The notes under the pieces were generated by a model, which saw only the letters and a list, made by a program, of their open reading frames with translations, had not been told where the DNA came from and searched no databases. From contig CAMFHP010000072.1 of assembly GCA_945952225.1 (NCBI GenBank), positions 1-41,262 on the forward strand: a stretch of DNA of 41,262 nt, written 5' to 3'. Positions 1 to 10,071 of the stretch are shown here, piece after piece. The DNA is from an uncultured Myxococcaceae bacterium. GTDB lineage: Bacteria; Myxococcota_A; Polyangia; Polyangiales; Ga0077539. Each line of letters starts with the position of its first letter. Positions within the stretch are counted from its first letter, which is position 1. The translations under genes were made by a program, and so were the position numbers.

Positions 1-1214
1 GGCGGCGGGTCGTAGTGCGTCGTGCCCTGCATCGGCGACGCGGGCGGCGGCGCAGACGGCGTCACGGCCGCGGGCGCCTCGCGTTCACGGAGCGCGAACC
101 AGGCGCCGCCGGCCACGAGCGTGAAGGTCGCGACGGCCGCGGCGATCATCGGGGCGGTGTTGCGCTTCGGCGCGGGCGAGGCGTGCGACACGCGGGGGCC
201 GAGCGTGCTCGCGCGTTCGGGCGCGGGCGAGGGCTGCGACGAGCCGAGCACGGGGGTTCCACGCGCGCCCTCGGGGAGTTCACCGGCGGCGAGCGTGACG
301 TCGCGCGCGGCGTCGATGCGCCCCGCGGCGTTGATCGCCGACGAGGCGCCGCTGCGGGCCGCGCGGAGGGCCGTGGCCACCTCGGCGCCGCTCGCGAAGC
401 GCTGCTCCCGCGCGCGCTGAAGACAGCGCGAGACCACGGCGACGAAGGGCGCAGAGACGTGCGGCGCCACGGTGGCGAGCGGCGGCGGATCGACGGTGCA
501 GACCTTCACGAAGATCGCCCCGAGCGACTCGCCGTCGAAGGGCAGACGCCCCGCCACGAGCTCGTAGAGCATCACGCCGAGGGCCCACACGTCGGTGCGC
601 TGGTCGATGTCGCGCTGCCCCTGCACCTGCTCGGGGGACATGTACATCGGCGTGCCCATCGCGACGCCCGTGGCCGTGAGCCGCGAGGTCGCCCCCTCGC
701 CCACGTTTCGCGAGAGGCCGAAGTCGAGCACCTTGGGCACGAGGGCGCCGTTGCGGCGGTCGAGGAAGACGTTTTCGAGCTTCAGGTCGCGGTGCATGAT
801 GCCCGCCGCGTGGGCCGCGCCGAGGGCCTCGGTGACGGGGATCATCAGGTCGAGGGACTCGGCCTCGGAGAGCGCGCCGCCACGCTGCTGCACGTAGGTC
901 GCGAGGTCTTCGCCGATGAGGAGCTCCTGCACGATGACGGGCGCGCCGTTGGCGTCTTTGAGCACGTCGACGACGTCGACGATGTTGGGGTGGCGCACCA
1001 CGTTGGCGGCGCGCGCCTCGCGCTCCACGCGCTGCACCACGTCGGCGACGCGGGCGTACTCGGGCTTGAGCAGCTTGATCGCCACCTCGCGCCCGAGCAC
1101 CTCGTTGACGGCCTTGTAGACCTCACCCATGCCGCCCGCACCGAGGCGCTTCGTGAGGCGAAAGCGCCCCTCGATCAGCTCGCCCGAACGATCGGGAAGA
1201 TCTGCGTCGCTCAT
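1..1214 (-). CDS. Ser/Thr protein kinase with transmembrane helix (C-terminus off the edge)
   Basis: Hanks-type Ser/Thr kinase, 404 residues visible, running off the left end of the window. Residues 15-275 form the kinase: glycine loop GAGGMGEVY near 25-33, ATP-anchoring K47 in VAIK, catalytic HRD 141-143 (followed by LKLEN rather than LKPEN), metal-binding DFG 164-166, and the MGTPMYMSPEQ segment. All catalytic residues are present, so it should be active. A low-complexity Ala/Pro/Ser stretch follows, then one hydrophobic segment near 365-385, implying a cytoplasmic kinase anchored in the inner membrane with the missing C-terminus outside. ATG 1214 is chosen because MSDADLPDRSGELIEGRF leads straight into the kinase. 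It lies 44 bp downstream of the small lipoprotein gene on the same strand, so it is probably cotranscribed with it and the PEGA gene. Its substrate is unknown. Confidence 0.93.
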   Translation of the reverse strand, partial: MSDADLPDRSGELIEGRFRLTKRLGAGGMGEVYKAVNEVLGREVAIKLLKPEYARVADVVQRVEREARAANVVRHPNIVDVVDVLKDANGAPVIVQELLIGEDLATYVQQRGGALSEAESLDLMIPVTEALGAAHAAGIMHRDLKLENVFLDRRNGALVPKVLDFGLSRNVGEGATSRLTATGVAMGTPMYMSPEQVQGQRDIDQRTDVWALGVMLYELVAGRLPFDGESLGAIFVKVCTVDPPPLATVAPHVSAPFVAVVSRCLQRAREQRFASGAEVATALRAARSGASSAINAAGRIDAARDVTLAAGELPEGARGTPVLGSSQPSPAPERASTLGPRVSHASPAPKRNTAPMIAAAVATFTLVAGGAWFALREREAPAAVTPSAPPPASPMQGTTHYDPP

Positions 1215-1258
1215 AAGTTCCGCGAGCCTAGAACGGTCCGCGGATTCCCGCGAGGGTC

Positions 1259-1792
1259 TCAGTAGGGCTGAGGATTCGCGAGCGCGGGCACGCACGTGTA
1301 GGTCGTCGAGATGCCCGTGCGCATCGAGCCCGTGCAGTGGTCGCCGCCGTTGCAGTTCGAGCCCACACAGGTCGAGCGCAGCGCGAGCGGAAGCCTCAGC
1401 ACCGTGTCAGCCCGGAACTGCACGATCGCGCGGTCGATCACGGCGGGCTGCCCCTCGGGGATCGACTGCATCGGGATCACGCCGAGGTTGCTGCACTGGC
1501 CGCTGCCGCGAATGCCCGCGACCTCGATGCGAACGAGGTCGGTGTCGGTGCGCGGCAACACGAGGAACGACATCAGACTCGTGCCGTTCGTGTACGTGAA
1601 CATCTGGGTGCCGTTCATCGTGGGCGTGGGCGACGTGCTCGGGTTGAACACCTGCGCCACGACCTGCCCGAGACACGGCTGGATCGCCGAGTCGATGGAG
1701 AGCTCGACGAAGATGGCCGTCTGGTCCTTCGCGCAGGTGGGCAGCGTCGCGAGGGCCGCGAGCGCGAGGGCCGTGCGAGCGAGCGCGCGCAT
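1259..1792 (-). CDS. Small predicted lipoprotein of unknown function
   Basis: A 177-residue exported protein. It starts at ATG 1792, which overlaps the stop of the upstream PEGA gene as TGATG, so translation is probably coupled. Residues 1-20 form a signal sequence ending in LPTC; this is an imperfect lipobox, with lipidation at C20 likely but not certain. The mature part is beta-rich, contains a Thr/Asn-rich segment (TPTMNGTQMFTYTNGTS) and ends in a Cys cluster (STCVGSNCNGGDHC) that may form disulfides. I recognise no family. Position between a PEGA/TPR envelope protein and a transmembrane kinase suggests an envelope role, which is inference only. An in-frame extension upstream to 1933 is possible but would lie inside the PEGA gene and spoil the signal peptide. 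Confidence 0.8.
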   Translation of the reverse strand: MRALARTALALAALATLPTCAKDQTAIFVELSIDSAIQPCLGQVVAQVFNPSTSPTPTMNGTQMFTYTNGTSLMSFLVLPRTDTDLVRIEVAGIRGSGQCSNLGVIPMQSIPEGQPAVIDRAIVQFRADTVLRLPLALRSTCVGSNCNGGDHCTGSMRTGISTTYTCVPALANPQPY

Positions 1793-2664
1793 CACTGCGT
1801 CCCCCCGAAGGTCGCCGCCTGGAGCCGCGCGTTCGTCGTCGTCGAGGGCAGCGCGTTCGTGCCCGATCGACCGATCACCACGCCGGTCACCACCCCTGCG
1901 AGGGCCACGGCGCCGATGCCCGCCCACAACCACCAGCGGGCGTAGAGGGGCCGCGACGCCGCGGGGGCAGGCGTCGGCGCGACGCGCGGATCCACGGGCG
2001 TCGCAGGGGTCGTCTCGGCAGGATGCGGGGTCACCGTGGCCGTCGGCGGCGGAACCACCGCGAGTCGGATGCGCTCCTCGTGGAGCTCGCTCTCACCGAC
2101 ACGAAACGTGCGGTCGAGGGATTCGTAGCCCGGCGCCTCGGCGTGGAGCGAGTGGTCGCCCGGATCGACCACGGCCTCGCCCGCTTCGTTGAGCCGCGCG
2201 GGGCGTCCGTCGATGGCCACCGTGGCCGACACGGGGATCACCTCGGGGATGCGCACGCGCCCGAGGAGCCGCGACATCTCCGAGCTCATGCGCACCACGT
2301 CGGCGTCGTGCTGCTGGTGCTGCTGCGGCGACGCGAGCTCGTTGAACTCGTTGAGCCGCACGCGGGCCTCGATGTAGCGATGCATCGCGCGGAGCACCAC
2401 GGCCTGGTTGAGCGCCACGGCGGCGGACCTTCGCAGCGCGCTCGACCGTTCGAAGCTGTCGAGGGCCGCGGGCCAGTCTTCGTGCTGCATCGCCGCGACG
2501 CCCGCTTCGAAGAGCCGCCGCGCCTCGTCGGCGGGCTGCGTGGTCGTCGACGCGCCCGTGGGCTGCGTGGGTGCGGGCTGCGCGCCCGCGGGACCGGCCG
2601 CGAGCAGCGCGAGCAAGAGCGCGCTCCCGGCGACCCGTTCGAACGTTCGTGAAGTGCGAAGCAT
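1792..2664 (-). CDS. PEGA-domain protein with TPR-like repeat and C-terminal membrane helix
   Basis: A 290-residue envelope protein. It has a signal sequence (MLRTSRTFERVAGSALLLAL... ending AGAQ), a TPR-like helical region around 45-110 (ARRLFEAGVAAMQHEDWPAALDSF), a PEGA-type beta domain around 140-205 (VSATVAIDGRPA ... DPGDHSLHAEAPGY) and a Pro/Thr-rich linker. A single transmembrane helix lies near 245-268 (WWLWAGIGAVALAGVVTGVV). PEGA domains are small surface or periplasmic beta modules frequent in Myxococcota; no enzymatic role is expected. ATG 2664 is supported by an AGGAG six bases upstream (2669-2673) and by the signal peptide; a longer frame to 2721 lacks both. It heads a minus-strand set with the small lipoprotein (1-bp overlap) and the kinase, and is divergent from glyA. 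Confidence 0.85.
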   Translation of the reverse strand: MLRTSRTFERVAGSALLLALLAAGPAGAQPAPTQPTGASTTTQPADEARRLFEAGVAAMQHEDWPAALDSFERSSALRRSAAVALNQAVVLRAMHRYIEARVRLNEFNELASPQQHQQHDADVVRMSSEMSRLLGRVRIPEVIPVSATVAIDGRPARLNEAGEAVVDPGDHSLHAEAPGYESLDRTFRVGESELHEERIRLAVVPPPTATVTPHPAETTPATPVDPRVAPTPAPAASRPLYARWWLWAGIGAVALAGVVTGVVIGRSGTNALPSTTTNARLQAATFGGTQ

Positions 2665-2748
2665 CGGTCTCCTGGCGCGGCGCCCTCGTGCGCGCCGCAA
2701 TGGAGCGCCATTCTGCACCACGGTCCGCGGGTCGCGAAATCGATTCCC

Positions 2749-2777
2749 TTGTCGCGCCCCGCGGCCACGCCCAGAAT
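2749..2777 (+). promoter_or_regulatory. Candidate sigma-70-type promoter of glyA
   Basis: TTGTCG (2749-2754), a 17-bp spacer and CAGAAT (2772-2777), each 4/6 to the consensus. The expected start near 2784 lies just upstream of an AGAAAGGAG ribosome-binding site (2791-2799) serving the GTG at 2814. Read by eye; untested. Confidence 0.4.
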
Positions 2778-2813
2778 CGCGCGCCCTCCCAGAAAGGAGC
2801 GTTCCCGCCCACC

Positions 2814-4079
<1,266 letters not shown>

Positions 4080-4107
4080 ACGCCCTTCAGTTCCGCTGAA
4101 AACGCGA

Positions 4108-4156
4108 ACCGCGCGATCGGTCCCGGGAGTGACTCCTCCGGGTCCGACCGCGCGGT
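4108..4156. terminator. Strong hairpin between convergent glyA and topA
   Basis: Near-perfect inverted repeat: 4108-4129 pairs with 4135-4156, starting ACCGCGCG / CGCGCGGT, with two internal mismatches (4116/4148 and 4121/4143), about 17 Watson-Crick pairs and a very short loop. It lies 28 bp past the glyA stop and 30 bp past the topA stop, so it probably ends transcription both ways. There is no T-run on either side, so it is not a textbook intrinsic terminator. Confidence 0.6.
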
Positions 4157-4186
4157 GCTGCGATCACGCGTGGTGTGGCGCGGGGC

Positions 4187-6658
4187 TCAGGCTTCGGCCT
4201 TCGCGCGTCCCCTGCGGGCCTTCGGCTTCTCGTCGGCCTCGCCGTCGCCCTCGGGCAGATCGACGCCCTCGCCGCCCGGCGCCTCGTACGGGTGCGTGTG
4301 GCCGCAGCCTTCCTTCACGCACTTGAGCACCGGGTTGTTCTTGCCGCCCGCGAGCACGAGGAAGCTCGCGCCGCAGTCGGGGCACGGCTCCTTGATGGGC
4401 GACTGATAGAGCCGGTAGTCGCACTTCTTCGCGGCGTCTTCGGCGCGGTAGTTCTCGCAGCCCCAGAACGGCTTGCGGCCCTTCTGCGTGCCGATCTTCA
4501 CGAGGTCGCCGCCGCACTTGGGGCACTGGATGCCCGAGGGCATCGGGGCCGTGTACTCGCAGTCGGGGTTGACCTTCTTCCACCCCGAGCACGAGAGGAA
4601 CTGGTCGTCGGTTCCGCGGCGCGTCTTGATGAGCAGGTCGCGCCCGCACTTGGGGCACTTGCGATCGGGGAACACCTCGGGCGCCTTCGCGGGCACCTCG
4701 TCGACGATGTTCTTGCACTTGGGGTACGCGGTGCAGGCGAAGTAGTCGCTGTTCGGTCCCCAGCGGCGCACCATGGGCGAGCCGCACTTGTCGCACACGC
4801 GGTCCGAGGCCTGGGCGCGGGGCCATCCCTCGCCGGGCTCCTTCGCGGCCATCTCGCTCGCGACGTTCTTCTTGAACGGCTTGTAGATCCGGTCGACGAG
4901 CTTCACCCAGTTGGCCTGGCCCTGCTCCACCTCGTCGAGGTCGCGCTCGATCTTCGCCGTGAACTCATAGTCGACCACCTCGGGAAAGGTCGCCTTGAGC
5001 CCGTGGGTCTTCGCGGTGCCGAGCTTCGTCGGCACGAGCTGCCGCTCCTTCTTCTCGACGTAGTCGCGCGAGAGCACCTTGCTCACGATCTCGGCGTAGG
5101 TGCTCGGGCGACCGATGCCCAGGTCTTCGAGCGCCTTCACGAGCGTGCCTTCGTTGTAGCGGGGCAGCGGCTGCGTGAACTTCTGCTCCGCGCGCACGCC
5201 CGGCGGATCGACGAGCGTGAGCTTCTCGCCCACCGCGAGGGGCGGCAGCGAGCGCTCCTCTTCGCGCACGTCGGTGGCGTGGTCTTCGCGCACGACCTCT
5301 TCGCCCGCGACCTCTTCCGCGCGCTCGGTGGCGCCCTGCGCGTCGAGCCAGCCCGCGAACTTGAGCACCTGGCCCGAGACGCGGAGCGTGTGCGTGAGCG
5401 AGCCCTTCGCCTCGATGGTGACCGTCGTCGCGTCGTACACGGCGTCGGCCATCTGGCACGCGATGAATCGCTCCCAGATGAGGCGGTACACCTTGCGCTC
5501 GTCGGGCTTCAGGAACTTGTGCACCGCGTCGGGGTGGTGCTCCGTCGAGGTCGGACGGATGGCCTCGTGCGCGTCCTGCGCGGAGTTCTTCGTCTTGAAG
5601 GCGTTGGCCTTCTCGGGGAGAAACTGCTTGCCGAAGCGCTTGCCGATGTAGTCGCGCGCCGCATCGACGGCCTCGTTCGAGAGGCGCGTCGAGTCGGTAC
5701 GCATGTACGTGATGAGACCGACGGGGCCCTCGGCGCCGATGTCGATGCCCTCGTAGAGCCGCTGCGCGACCTGCATCGTGCGCGAGGCCGAGAAGCCCAG
5801 GCGGCTCGCGGCGTCACGCTGGAGCGACGAGGTGATGTACGGCGGCGGCGCGCGACGGCGGCGCTCCTTCTTCTCGACGTTGGAGACCGAGAACGACGCG
5901 GCGCGAAGGTCTGCGGTCACGGCGTCGGCGTCGGCCTGCGCGGCGATGACCTTCTCCGTGGCCTTCACCGTGCGGTCGCGCGTGGGGGTCACCACCTTCT
6001 TGCCGCCCGACTCGACGAGCGAGGCCGTGAACGACGGCTTCTGCTTGCCCAGAAGGTCGATGGAGACGGGCCAGTACTCCTGCGGCTTGAACGCGAGGAT
6101 CTCGTCTTCGCGGTCGACGATGAGACGCAGCGCCGCCGACTGCACGCGGCCCGCGGAGAGGTAGTGACCGTTCACGCGGCGGGCGAGGCGCTTCCACAGC
6201 ACGGGCGAGAGCTCGTAGCCGATGAGCCGGTCGAGGATGCGGCGGGCCTGCTGGGCCTTGAAGCGCTCCTCGTCGACCTGGCGCGGGTTCTCGATGCCGT
6301 GCTGCACGCCCTTCTTCGTGATCTCGTGAAACTCCACGCGCTGCATGGGCTTCTTGGCGTTCCGCAGCTCATGCGCGATGTGCCACGCGATGGCCTCGCC
6401 CTCGCGGTCGGGGTCCGTCGCGATGAAGATCGTCTCGACCTCCTTGGCGGCCTTGCGCATCTCGGTGACGAGCGACTTGTGGTCTTCGAGCACCTCGTAG
6501 TGGGGCTCGTACCCGTTCTCGATGTCGACCTGGAGGCCCGACTTCGGCAGGTCGCGGATGTGCCCCTTGCTCGCCATGACCACGTGGTTCTTGCCCAGGT
6601 ACTTCTGGATGGTCTTGGCCTTCGCAGGCGATTCCACGATGACGAGAGCCTTGCTCAT
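4187..6658 (-). CDS. topA: DNA topoisomerase I (type IA)
   Basis: 823-residue type IA topoisomerase that relaxes negative supercoils through a transient 5'-phosphotyrosine. The TOPRIM domain spans about 1-115 (IVESPAKAKTI at 7-17, acidic TDPDREGEA at 81-89), and the catalytic tyrosine is Y318 in GLITYMRTDSTRLS. The four-domain toroid extends to about residue 590. The C-terminus carries four Cys4 zinc modules starting CDKCGSP, CPKCGRD, CPKCGGD and CPDCGAS, then a basic Lys/Arg/Ala tail likely to touch DNA. ATG 6658 gives the canonical MSKALVIVESPAKAKTI start. It lies 90 bp downstream of dprA on the same strand, the common dprA-topA order, and converges on glyA. Confidence 0.98.
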   Translation of the reverse strand: MSKALVIVESPAKAKTIQKYLGKNHVVMASKGHIRDLPKSGLQVDIENGYEPHYEVLEDHKSLVTEMRKAAKEVETIFIATDPDREGEAIAWHIAHELRNAKKPMQRVEFHEITKKGVQHGIENPRQVDEERFKAQQARRILDRLIGYELSPVLWKRLARRVNGHYLSAGRVQSAALRLIVDREDEILAFKPQEYWPVSIDLLGKQKPSFTASLVESGGKKVVTPTRDRTVKATEKVIAAQADADAVTADLRAASFSVSNVEKKERRRRAPPPYITSSLQRDAASRLGFSASRTMQVAQRLYEGIDIGAEGPVGLITYMRTDSTRLSNEAVDAARDYIGKRFGKQFLPEKANAFKTKNSAQDAHEAIRPTSTEHHPDAVHKFLKPDERKVYRLIWERFIACQMADAVYDATTVTIEAKGSLTHTLRVSGQVLKFAGWLDAQGATERAEEVAGEEVVREDHATDVREEERSLPPLAVGEKLTLVDPPGVRAEQKFTQPLPRYNEGTLVKALEDLGIGRPSTYAEIVSKVLSRDYVEKKERQLVPTKLGTAKTHGLKATFPEVVDYEFTAKIERDLDEVEQGQANWVKLVDRIYKPFKKNVASEMAAKEPGEGWPRAQASDRVCDKCGSPMVRRWGPNSDYFACTAYPKCKNIVDEVPAKAPEVFPDRKCPKCGRDLLIKTRRGTDDQFLSCSGWKKVNPDCEYTAPMPSGIQCPKCGGDLVKIGTQKGRKPFWGCENYRAEDAAKKCDYRLYQSPIKEPCPDCGASFLVLAGGKNNPVLKCVKEGCGHTHPYEAPGGEGVDLPEGDGEADEKPKARRGRAKAEA

Positions 6659-6687
6659 GCGCGCGATCCTCGGAGGGGATTTGGGGT

Positions 6688-6712
6688 GACGGGACTCGAA
6701 GTGAGCCCCGTC
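6688..6712 (-). terminator. Hairpin between dprA and topA
   Basis: GACGGG (6688-6693) pairs with CCCGTC (6707-6712) and an inner CTC/GAG extends the stem around a small loop. It sits in the 90-bp gap downstream of dprA and before the topA start. No T-run follows in the minus direction, so it may be an attenuator, a processing site or incidental. Confidence 0.3.
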
Positions 6713-6748
6713 GGGGGGGCGGTACGGTGTGTCGCTCCGCCCGTGTCG

Positions 6749-7792
6749 TCAACAGCGGGTGAAGGTCCCGTTGCCCCGATCGTCGGCGAGACCACTCAGC
6801 ACCAGGGTGAGCAACGCGCGCTGAACGCTCGCTGCCGCCAGCCCCGTGAGGCGCGTGAGCTCGTCGACGTGTCGGGCGACGACGGACAGGGATTCGTACA
6901 CGAGCCGTTCGTCTCCGTCTAGAGACGCGCTCTCGTGCGCGGAAAGCCCTTGTTCCATGGGCAGTTCGCGCTGCGTGGCCGCTCGCGTGCGCGCGGGTCG
7001 GGCGCGCGTGGGAGCCCGCGTCGTGGGCGCGTGCGCACTCGCAGACACCCCCGCAGACGCACTCCCGCTCGCGTGCGCGCGAGGCCCGCGATGCACCGAC
7101 GACGGGCGCATCGAGGCCCACGCCCCGAGGGGACCTTCGCGCGCGTCGAGGGCCGCGAACACATCGTCGGCGGTCATGCACGGGAGCGCGCCCGAACGCA
7201 GAAGCTGGAGGCATCCCGCGCCGCGACGATCGCCCGGCGCCGCGGGCACGGCCATCACCCGTCGACCGAGTCTGCGCGCTTCTTCTGCCGCGAGGAGCGC
7301 GCCCGACGTGAGCGGCGCCTGCACCACCACCACCACATCGGCGAGCGCTGCGAGGAGCTCGTTGCGACGAGGAAAGGTCCACTGCGTGGGCGGGGTCTCG
7401 GGTGGAAACTGCGACACGAGCGCGCCGCCGTGGTCGATCACCTGCTGATAGAGCTGCGCGTGGCGCCGCGGATACCAGTGTTCGAGGCCGCTCGGGAGCA
7501 CCACCACGGTGCGTCCCTTCGCGACGAGGGCGCCGCGATGCGCGGCTGCGTCGATGCCGAGCGCGCCGCCCGACACGATGCGCACGCCGCGACGTGCGAG
7601 GTCGGCCGCGAGGGAGCGGGTGAGCGCCGCGCCCACGGGGTCGGCGTCGCGCGTGCCGATGAGCGCGACGAGCGGAGACGAGAGCGCGGTGGGGTCGCCG
7701 TCGATCCAGAGTTCGCGCCAGCGTGCGGCGGCGAGGCGGGGCGCGGTGGGGAGGTCGGTGACGTCGAGGGGGGCTTTGGGGTCGTGGGCCAT
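6749..7792 (-). CDS. dprA: DNA-processing protein DprA (DNA uptake/recombination mediator)
   Basis: 347 residues. DprA loads RecA onto incoming single-stranded DNA in natural transformation, and its family shares a Rossmann-like ssDNA-binding core. The core spans about 38-220: VALIGTRDA at 42-50, SGGALGIDAAAHRGAL at 74-89, PSGLEHWYPRRH, SQFPPETPPTQWTFPRRN and ADVVVVVQAPLTSGAL. A low-complexity Ala/Arg/Thr-rich linker of about 70 residues follows, then a C-terminal winged-helix module (LVYESLSVVARHVDELTRLTGLAAASVQRAL) like the DprA_WH domain. The N-terminal SAM-like domain of many DprA proteins is absent or very short. ATG 7792 is chosen because upstream in-frame codons run into the intergenic region without homology. 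It is divergent from the cpoB-like gene and probably cotranscribed with topA. Confidence 0.95.
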   Translation of the reverse strand: MAHDPKAPLDVTDLPTAPRLAAARWRELWIDGDPTALSSPLVALIGTRDADPVGAALTRSLAADLARRGVRIVSGGALGIDAAAHRGALVAKGRTVVVLPSGLEHWYPRRHAQLYQQVIDHGGALVSQFPPETPPTQWTFPRRNELLAALADVVVVVQAPLTSGALLAAEEARRLGRRVMAVPAAPGDRRGAGCLQLLRSGALPCMTADDVFAALDAREGPLGAWASMRPSSVHRGPRAHASGSASAGVSASAHAPTTRAPTRARPARTRAATQRELPMEQGLSAHESASLDGDERLVYESLSVVARHVDELTRLTGLAAASVQRALLTLVLSGLADDRGNGTFTRC

Positions 7793-7923
7793 GGTCGCGC
7801 GTTCTCGCGAGGGCCCCCCGACGGGTTGCGTGCGCCGCGCAAGATTTCTTCGCAGTGCCTTTTCGACAGGGCGGAATGTTTGCCCTGCGCAAAGGGCGAC
7901 TCCTACGCTGCGGGCGAAAGCCA

Positions 7924-8841
7924 ATGCGCCCACTCCATCTCGCCGCCTTCGTGTGTGCCGTCGGCTGCGCCAGCGCCAACGACCACGGCCTCGCGCAGCT
8001 CGAGGCCGACGTGCGCCGCCTCCACTCCGAACAGGAGCGCATGGCCGCGCAGCTCGATCAGATGAACAACCGCCTGACGCTCACCGAGGACACGGCGCGC
8101 CAGGCCCGCGTCGCCACCGAAGACCGCACGCGGAGCATCAGCCTCGGCACCGATCGACCGCGCATGGAGCCCATTCGCATCGACAGCTCCACGCGGGATC
8201 TCAACGTGCCCGAAGAGGGCGATCCGTCGACGCGCACGTCGATTCGCGTGTCGCGCGGCGACCGCGTGGGAGAGCCCACGGGCTTCTCCGTCGTGGGCAC
8301 GAGCGAGCGTCTCCCCGTGGTGCCCGTCGCGCCGCCTCCGCCGCCCGGAGCTCCGTCCGCGAGGCCGGGAGCTCCGCCTGCGACGACGCCGTCGCCCGTG
8401 CGCGGACCGGGCGCTTCGCTCGACGCGCCCGCGGCGCCCATGGTGCCCATCGTCGAGGGCAGCGGCACGCTCGATCCGACGGCGCTCACGGCCTACAACG
8501 ACGCACTCTCGATGGCGCGCGGAGGCCGCTGCCGCGAGGCCGTCGACGCGTTCGGAAGCTTTCTCGCGCGATGGCCCGCGCACCCGCACGCCGACAACGC
8601 GATGTACTGGCGGGCCGAGTGCATCCTGCAGAACGGCGACCGCCACCTCGCGGTGCGCGAGTTCGAGGGGCTCGTGGCGCGGTTTCCTGCGGGAAACAAG
8701 GTGCCCGACGCGCTCTACAAGCTGGCCCAGACGTACCGTCGCCTCGGCGACCGCGCCGCGTCGGACCGCGCCGCACAACGACTGACCGCAGAGTTCCCGG
8801 ACTCCGAGGCCGCGCGCCGGATCCGGGATGAGAGGGAATGA
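7924..8841 (+). CDS. CpoB/YbgF-like TPR lipoprotein
   Basis: 305-residue envelope lipoprotein. A signal sequence ends in the lipobox AVGC (C15), followed by a coiled coil near 22-60 (LEADVRRLHSEQERMAAQLDQMNNRL), a long Pro/Ala-rich low-complexity region, and two to three TPR units from about 180 to the end (AYNDALSMARGGRCREAVDAF, NAMYWRAECILQNGDRHLAVREF, ALYKLAQTYRRLGDRAASDRAA). Coiled coil plus C-terminal TPRs is the CpoB layout; CpoB coordinates Tol-Pal with peptidoglycan synthesis at division. No tol or pal genes are nearby, so the role is inferred from architecture. ATG 7924 is preferred over an in-frame GTG at 7855 because it places the signal peptide at the N-terminus. The LysM gene begins 2 bp after its stop. 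Confidence 0.82.
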   Translation: MRPLHLAAFVCAVGCASANDHGLAQLEADVRRLHSEQERMAAQLDQMNNRLTLTEDTARQARVATEDRTRSISLGTDRPRMEPIRIDSSTRDLNVPEEGDPSTRTSIRVSRGDRVGEPTGFSVVGTSERLPVVPVAPPPPPGAPSARPGAPPATTPSPVRGPGASLDAPAAPMVPIVEGSGTLDPTALTAYNDALSMARGGRCREAVDAFGSFLARWPAHPHADNAMYWRAECILQNGDRHLAVREFEGLVARFPAGNKVPDALYKLAQTYRRLGDRAASDRAAQRLTAEFPDSEAARRIRDERE

Positions 8842-8843
8842 CG

Positions 8844-10040
8844 ATGAAGGTCTTCAGAGGACTGCCCTGGATGGGGCTGGTGCTCGCGGCGCCCACGTTC
8901 GCGTCGGCGCAGGTGACGGTCAGCGACAACGTCACCAACGCCCAGGCGCAGGGCTCGCCCCGCGCGACGATCTCGCTGGGCACGAACGCGCCGCGCACCG
9001 ACGCGAGCGCGCGCGCTTCGAACCCCGAGGGCTACACCCCGGAGTTCCACACGGTGCAGCGCGGCGACACGCTGTGGGACATCACGGGCTACTACTTCGC
9101 GAACCCGTGGCGCTGGCCCGCGGTGTGGGGACACAACCCGCAGATCACCAATCCGCACTGGATCTACCCCGGTGACCAGGTGCGTCTGCTCGATCACTCC
9201 GAGGTGCGCACGGTGCCCGCGGCGCAGCAGTCGACGCGCATCACCCCGCGCACGGGCGGCCTCGTGCTGCGGCCGCGTGTGCCGCGCGGCACGGTGTTTC
9301 TCCGCGAGGAGGCGTGGGCGTCGCCCGAGGCCGTCACCGCGTCGGGCACGATCTGGGGCGCGCCCGAAGACAGCATGATGCTCAGCGAGGGCGACCAGGT
9401 GTACGTGCGCTTCGACCAGCGCGCGCCCAACGTCGGCGAGGCCTACACCATCTACCAGGACGGCCAGCAGACCCAGGGCTCGGACCGCAACGCCGGCCGC
9501 GTGGTGCGCGTGCTCGGCACCGTGATCATCGACGCGTGGGACCGCGAGCGCCACATCGCCACGGGGCACATCACCGAGTCGATCGAGCCCATCGAGCGCG
9601 GCGAGCGCGTGGCCATCGTGCAGCGCCAGTTCGATCCCGTGACGCCGGTGACCAATGACCGCGACCTCACGGCGCGCATCGTCGCCACGCCGCAGCCCCG
9701 CACGCTCATGGGCGGGCAGTACGTGGTGATCATCGACCGCGGCCAGCAGGACGGCGTGCACCTCGGCAACCGCCTCTTCGTCGTGCGCCGCGGAGACCCC
9801 TTCGCGCAGAGCACGCACGGCGAGGGACGCGTGATCCGCATGTCGCTCGACCGCGACGGCGACGGCACCCCCGACGCGCCGCCCGCGAACCCCGACCCCG
9901 GCGACGGCGAGCTGCCCGTCGAGGTCATCGGCGAGATGACCGTGGTGGCGCTCCACGCGCACACGGCGGTGTGCATCATCACGGGCGTCGAGCGCGAGCT
10001 CGAAATCGGCGCGCCGGTGGTCATGCGTCGCGGCTACTGA
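8844..10040 (+). CDS. Secreted LysM-domain protein
   Basis: 398 residues: signal peptide (MKVFRGLPWMGLVLAAPTFASA), then one LysM peptidoglycan-binding module near 65-115 (HTVQRGDTLWDITGYYFANP ... NPQITNPHWIYPGDQVRL). About 280 residues follow, built of beta-rich segments with repeated motifs on surface contact or metal-free barrels (GDQVYVRFDQRAPNVGEAYTIY, GQYVVIIDRGQQDGVHLGNRLFVVRRGD). No catalytic motif is seen, so it probably scaffolds or binds peptidoglycan. I prefer ATG 8844 because AGAGGGA (8831-8837) sits six bases before it; the in-frame ATG 8838 would abut that site and overlap the cpoB-like stop as ATGA. Cotranscribed with the CpoB-like gene, it suggests a cell-wall maintenance pair. 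Confidence 0.85.
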   Translation: MKVFRGLPWMGLVLAAPTFASAQVTVSDNVTNAQAQGSPRATISLGTNAPRTDASARASNPEGYTPEFHTVQRGDTLWDITGYYFANPWRWPAVWGHNPQITNPHWIYPGDQVRLLDHSEVRTVPAAQQSTRITPRTGGLVLRPRVPRGTVFLREEAWASPEAVTASGTIWGAPEDSMMLSEGDQVYVRFDQRAPNVGEAYTIYQDGQQTQGSDRNAGRVVRVLGTVIIDAWDRERHIATGHITESIEPIERGERVAIVQRQFDPVTPVTNDRDLTARIVATPQPRTLMGGQYVVIIDRGQQDGVHLGNRLFVVRRGDPFAQSTHGEGRVIRMSLDRDGDGTPDAPPANPDPGDGELPVEVIGEMTVVALHAHTAVCIITGVERELEIGAPVVMRRGY

Positions 10041-10071
10041 CCGCGCGCTTCCGGTACGCTCCGCGGCCGCG

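Noticed and set aside
2571-2813. N-terminal extension of glyA
   Set aside because: It overlaps the divergent PEGA gene, lacks family similarity, and a ribosome-binding site plus promoter place the start at GTG 2814.
4175-6922. A 915-residue open frame on the plus strand across topA
   Set aside because: It is an antisense shadow of topA in GC-rich DNA: Arg/Ala/His/Leu-rich, no motifs, while the opposite strand encodes a complete topoisomerase.
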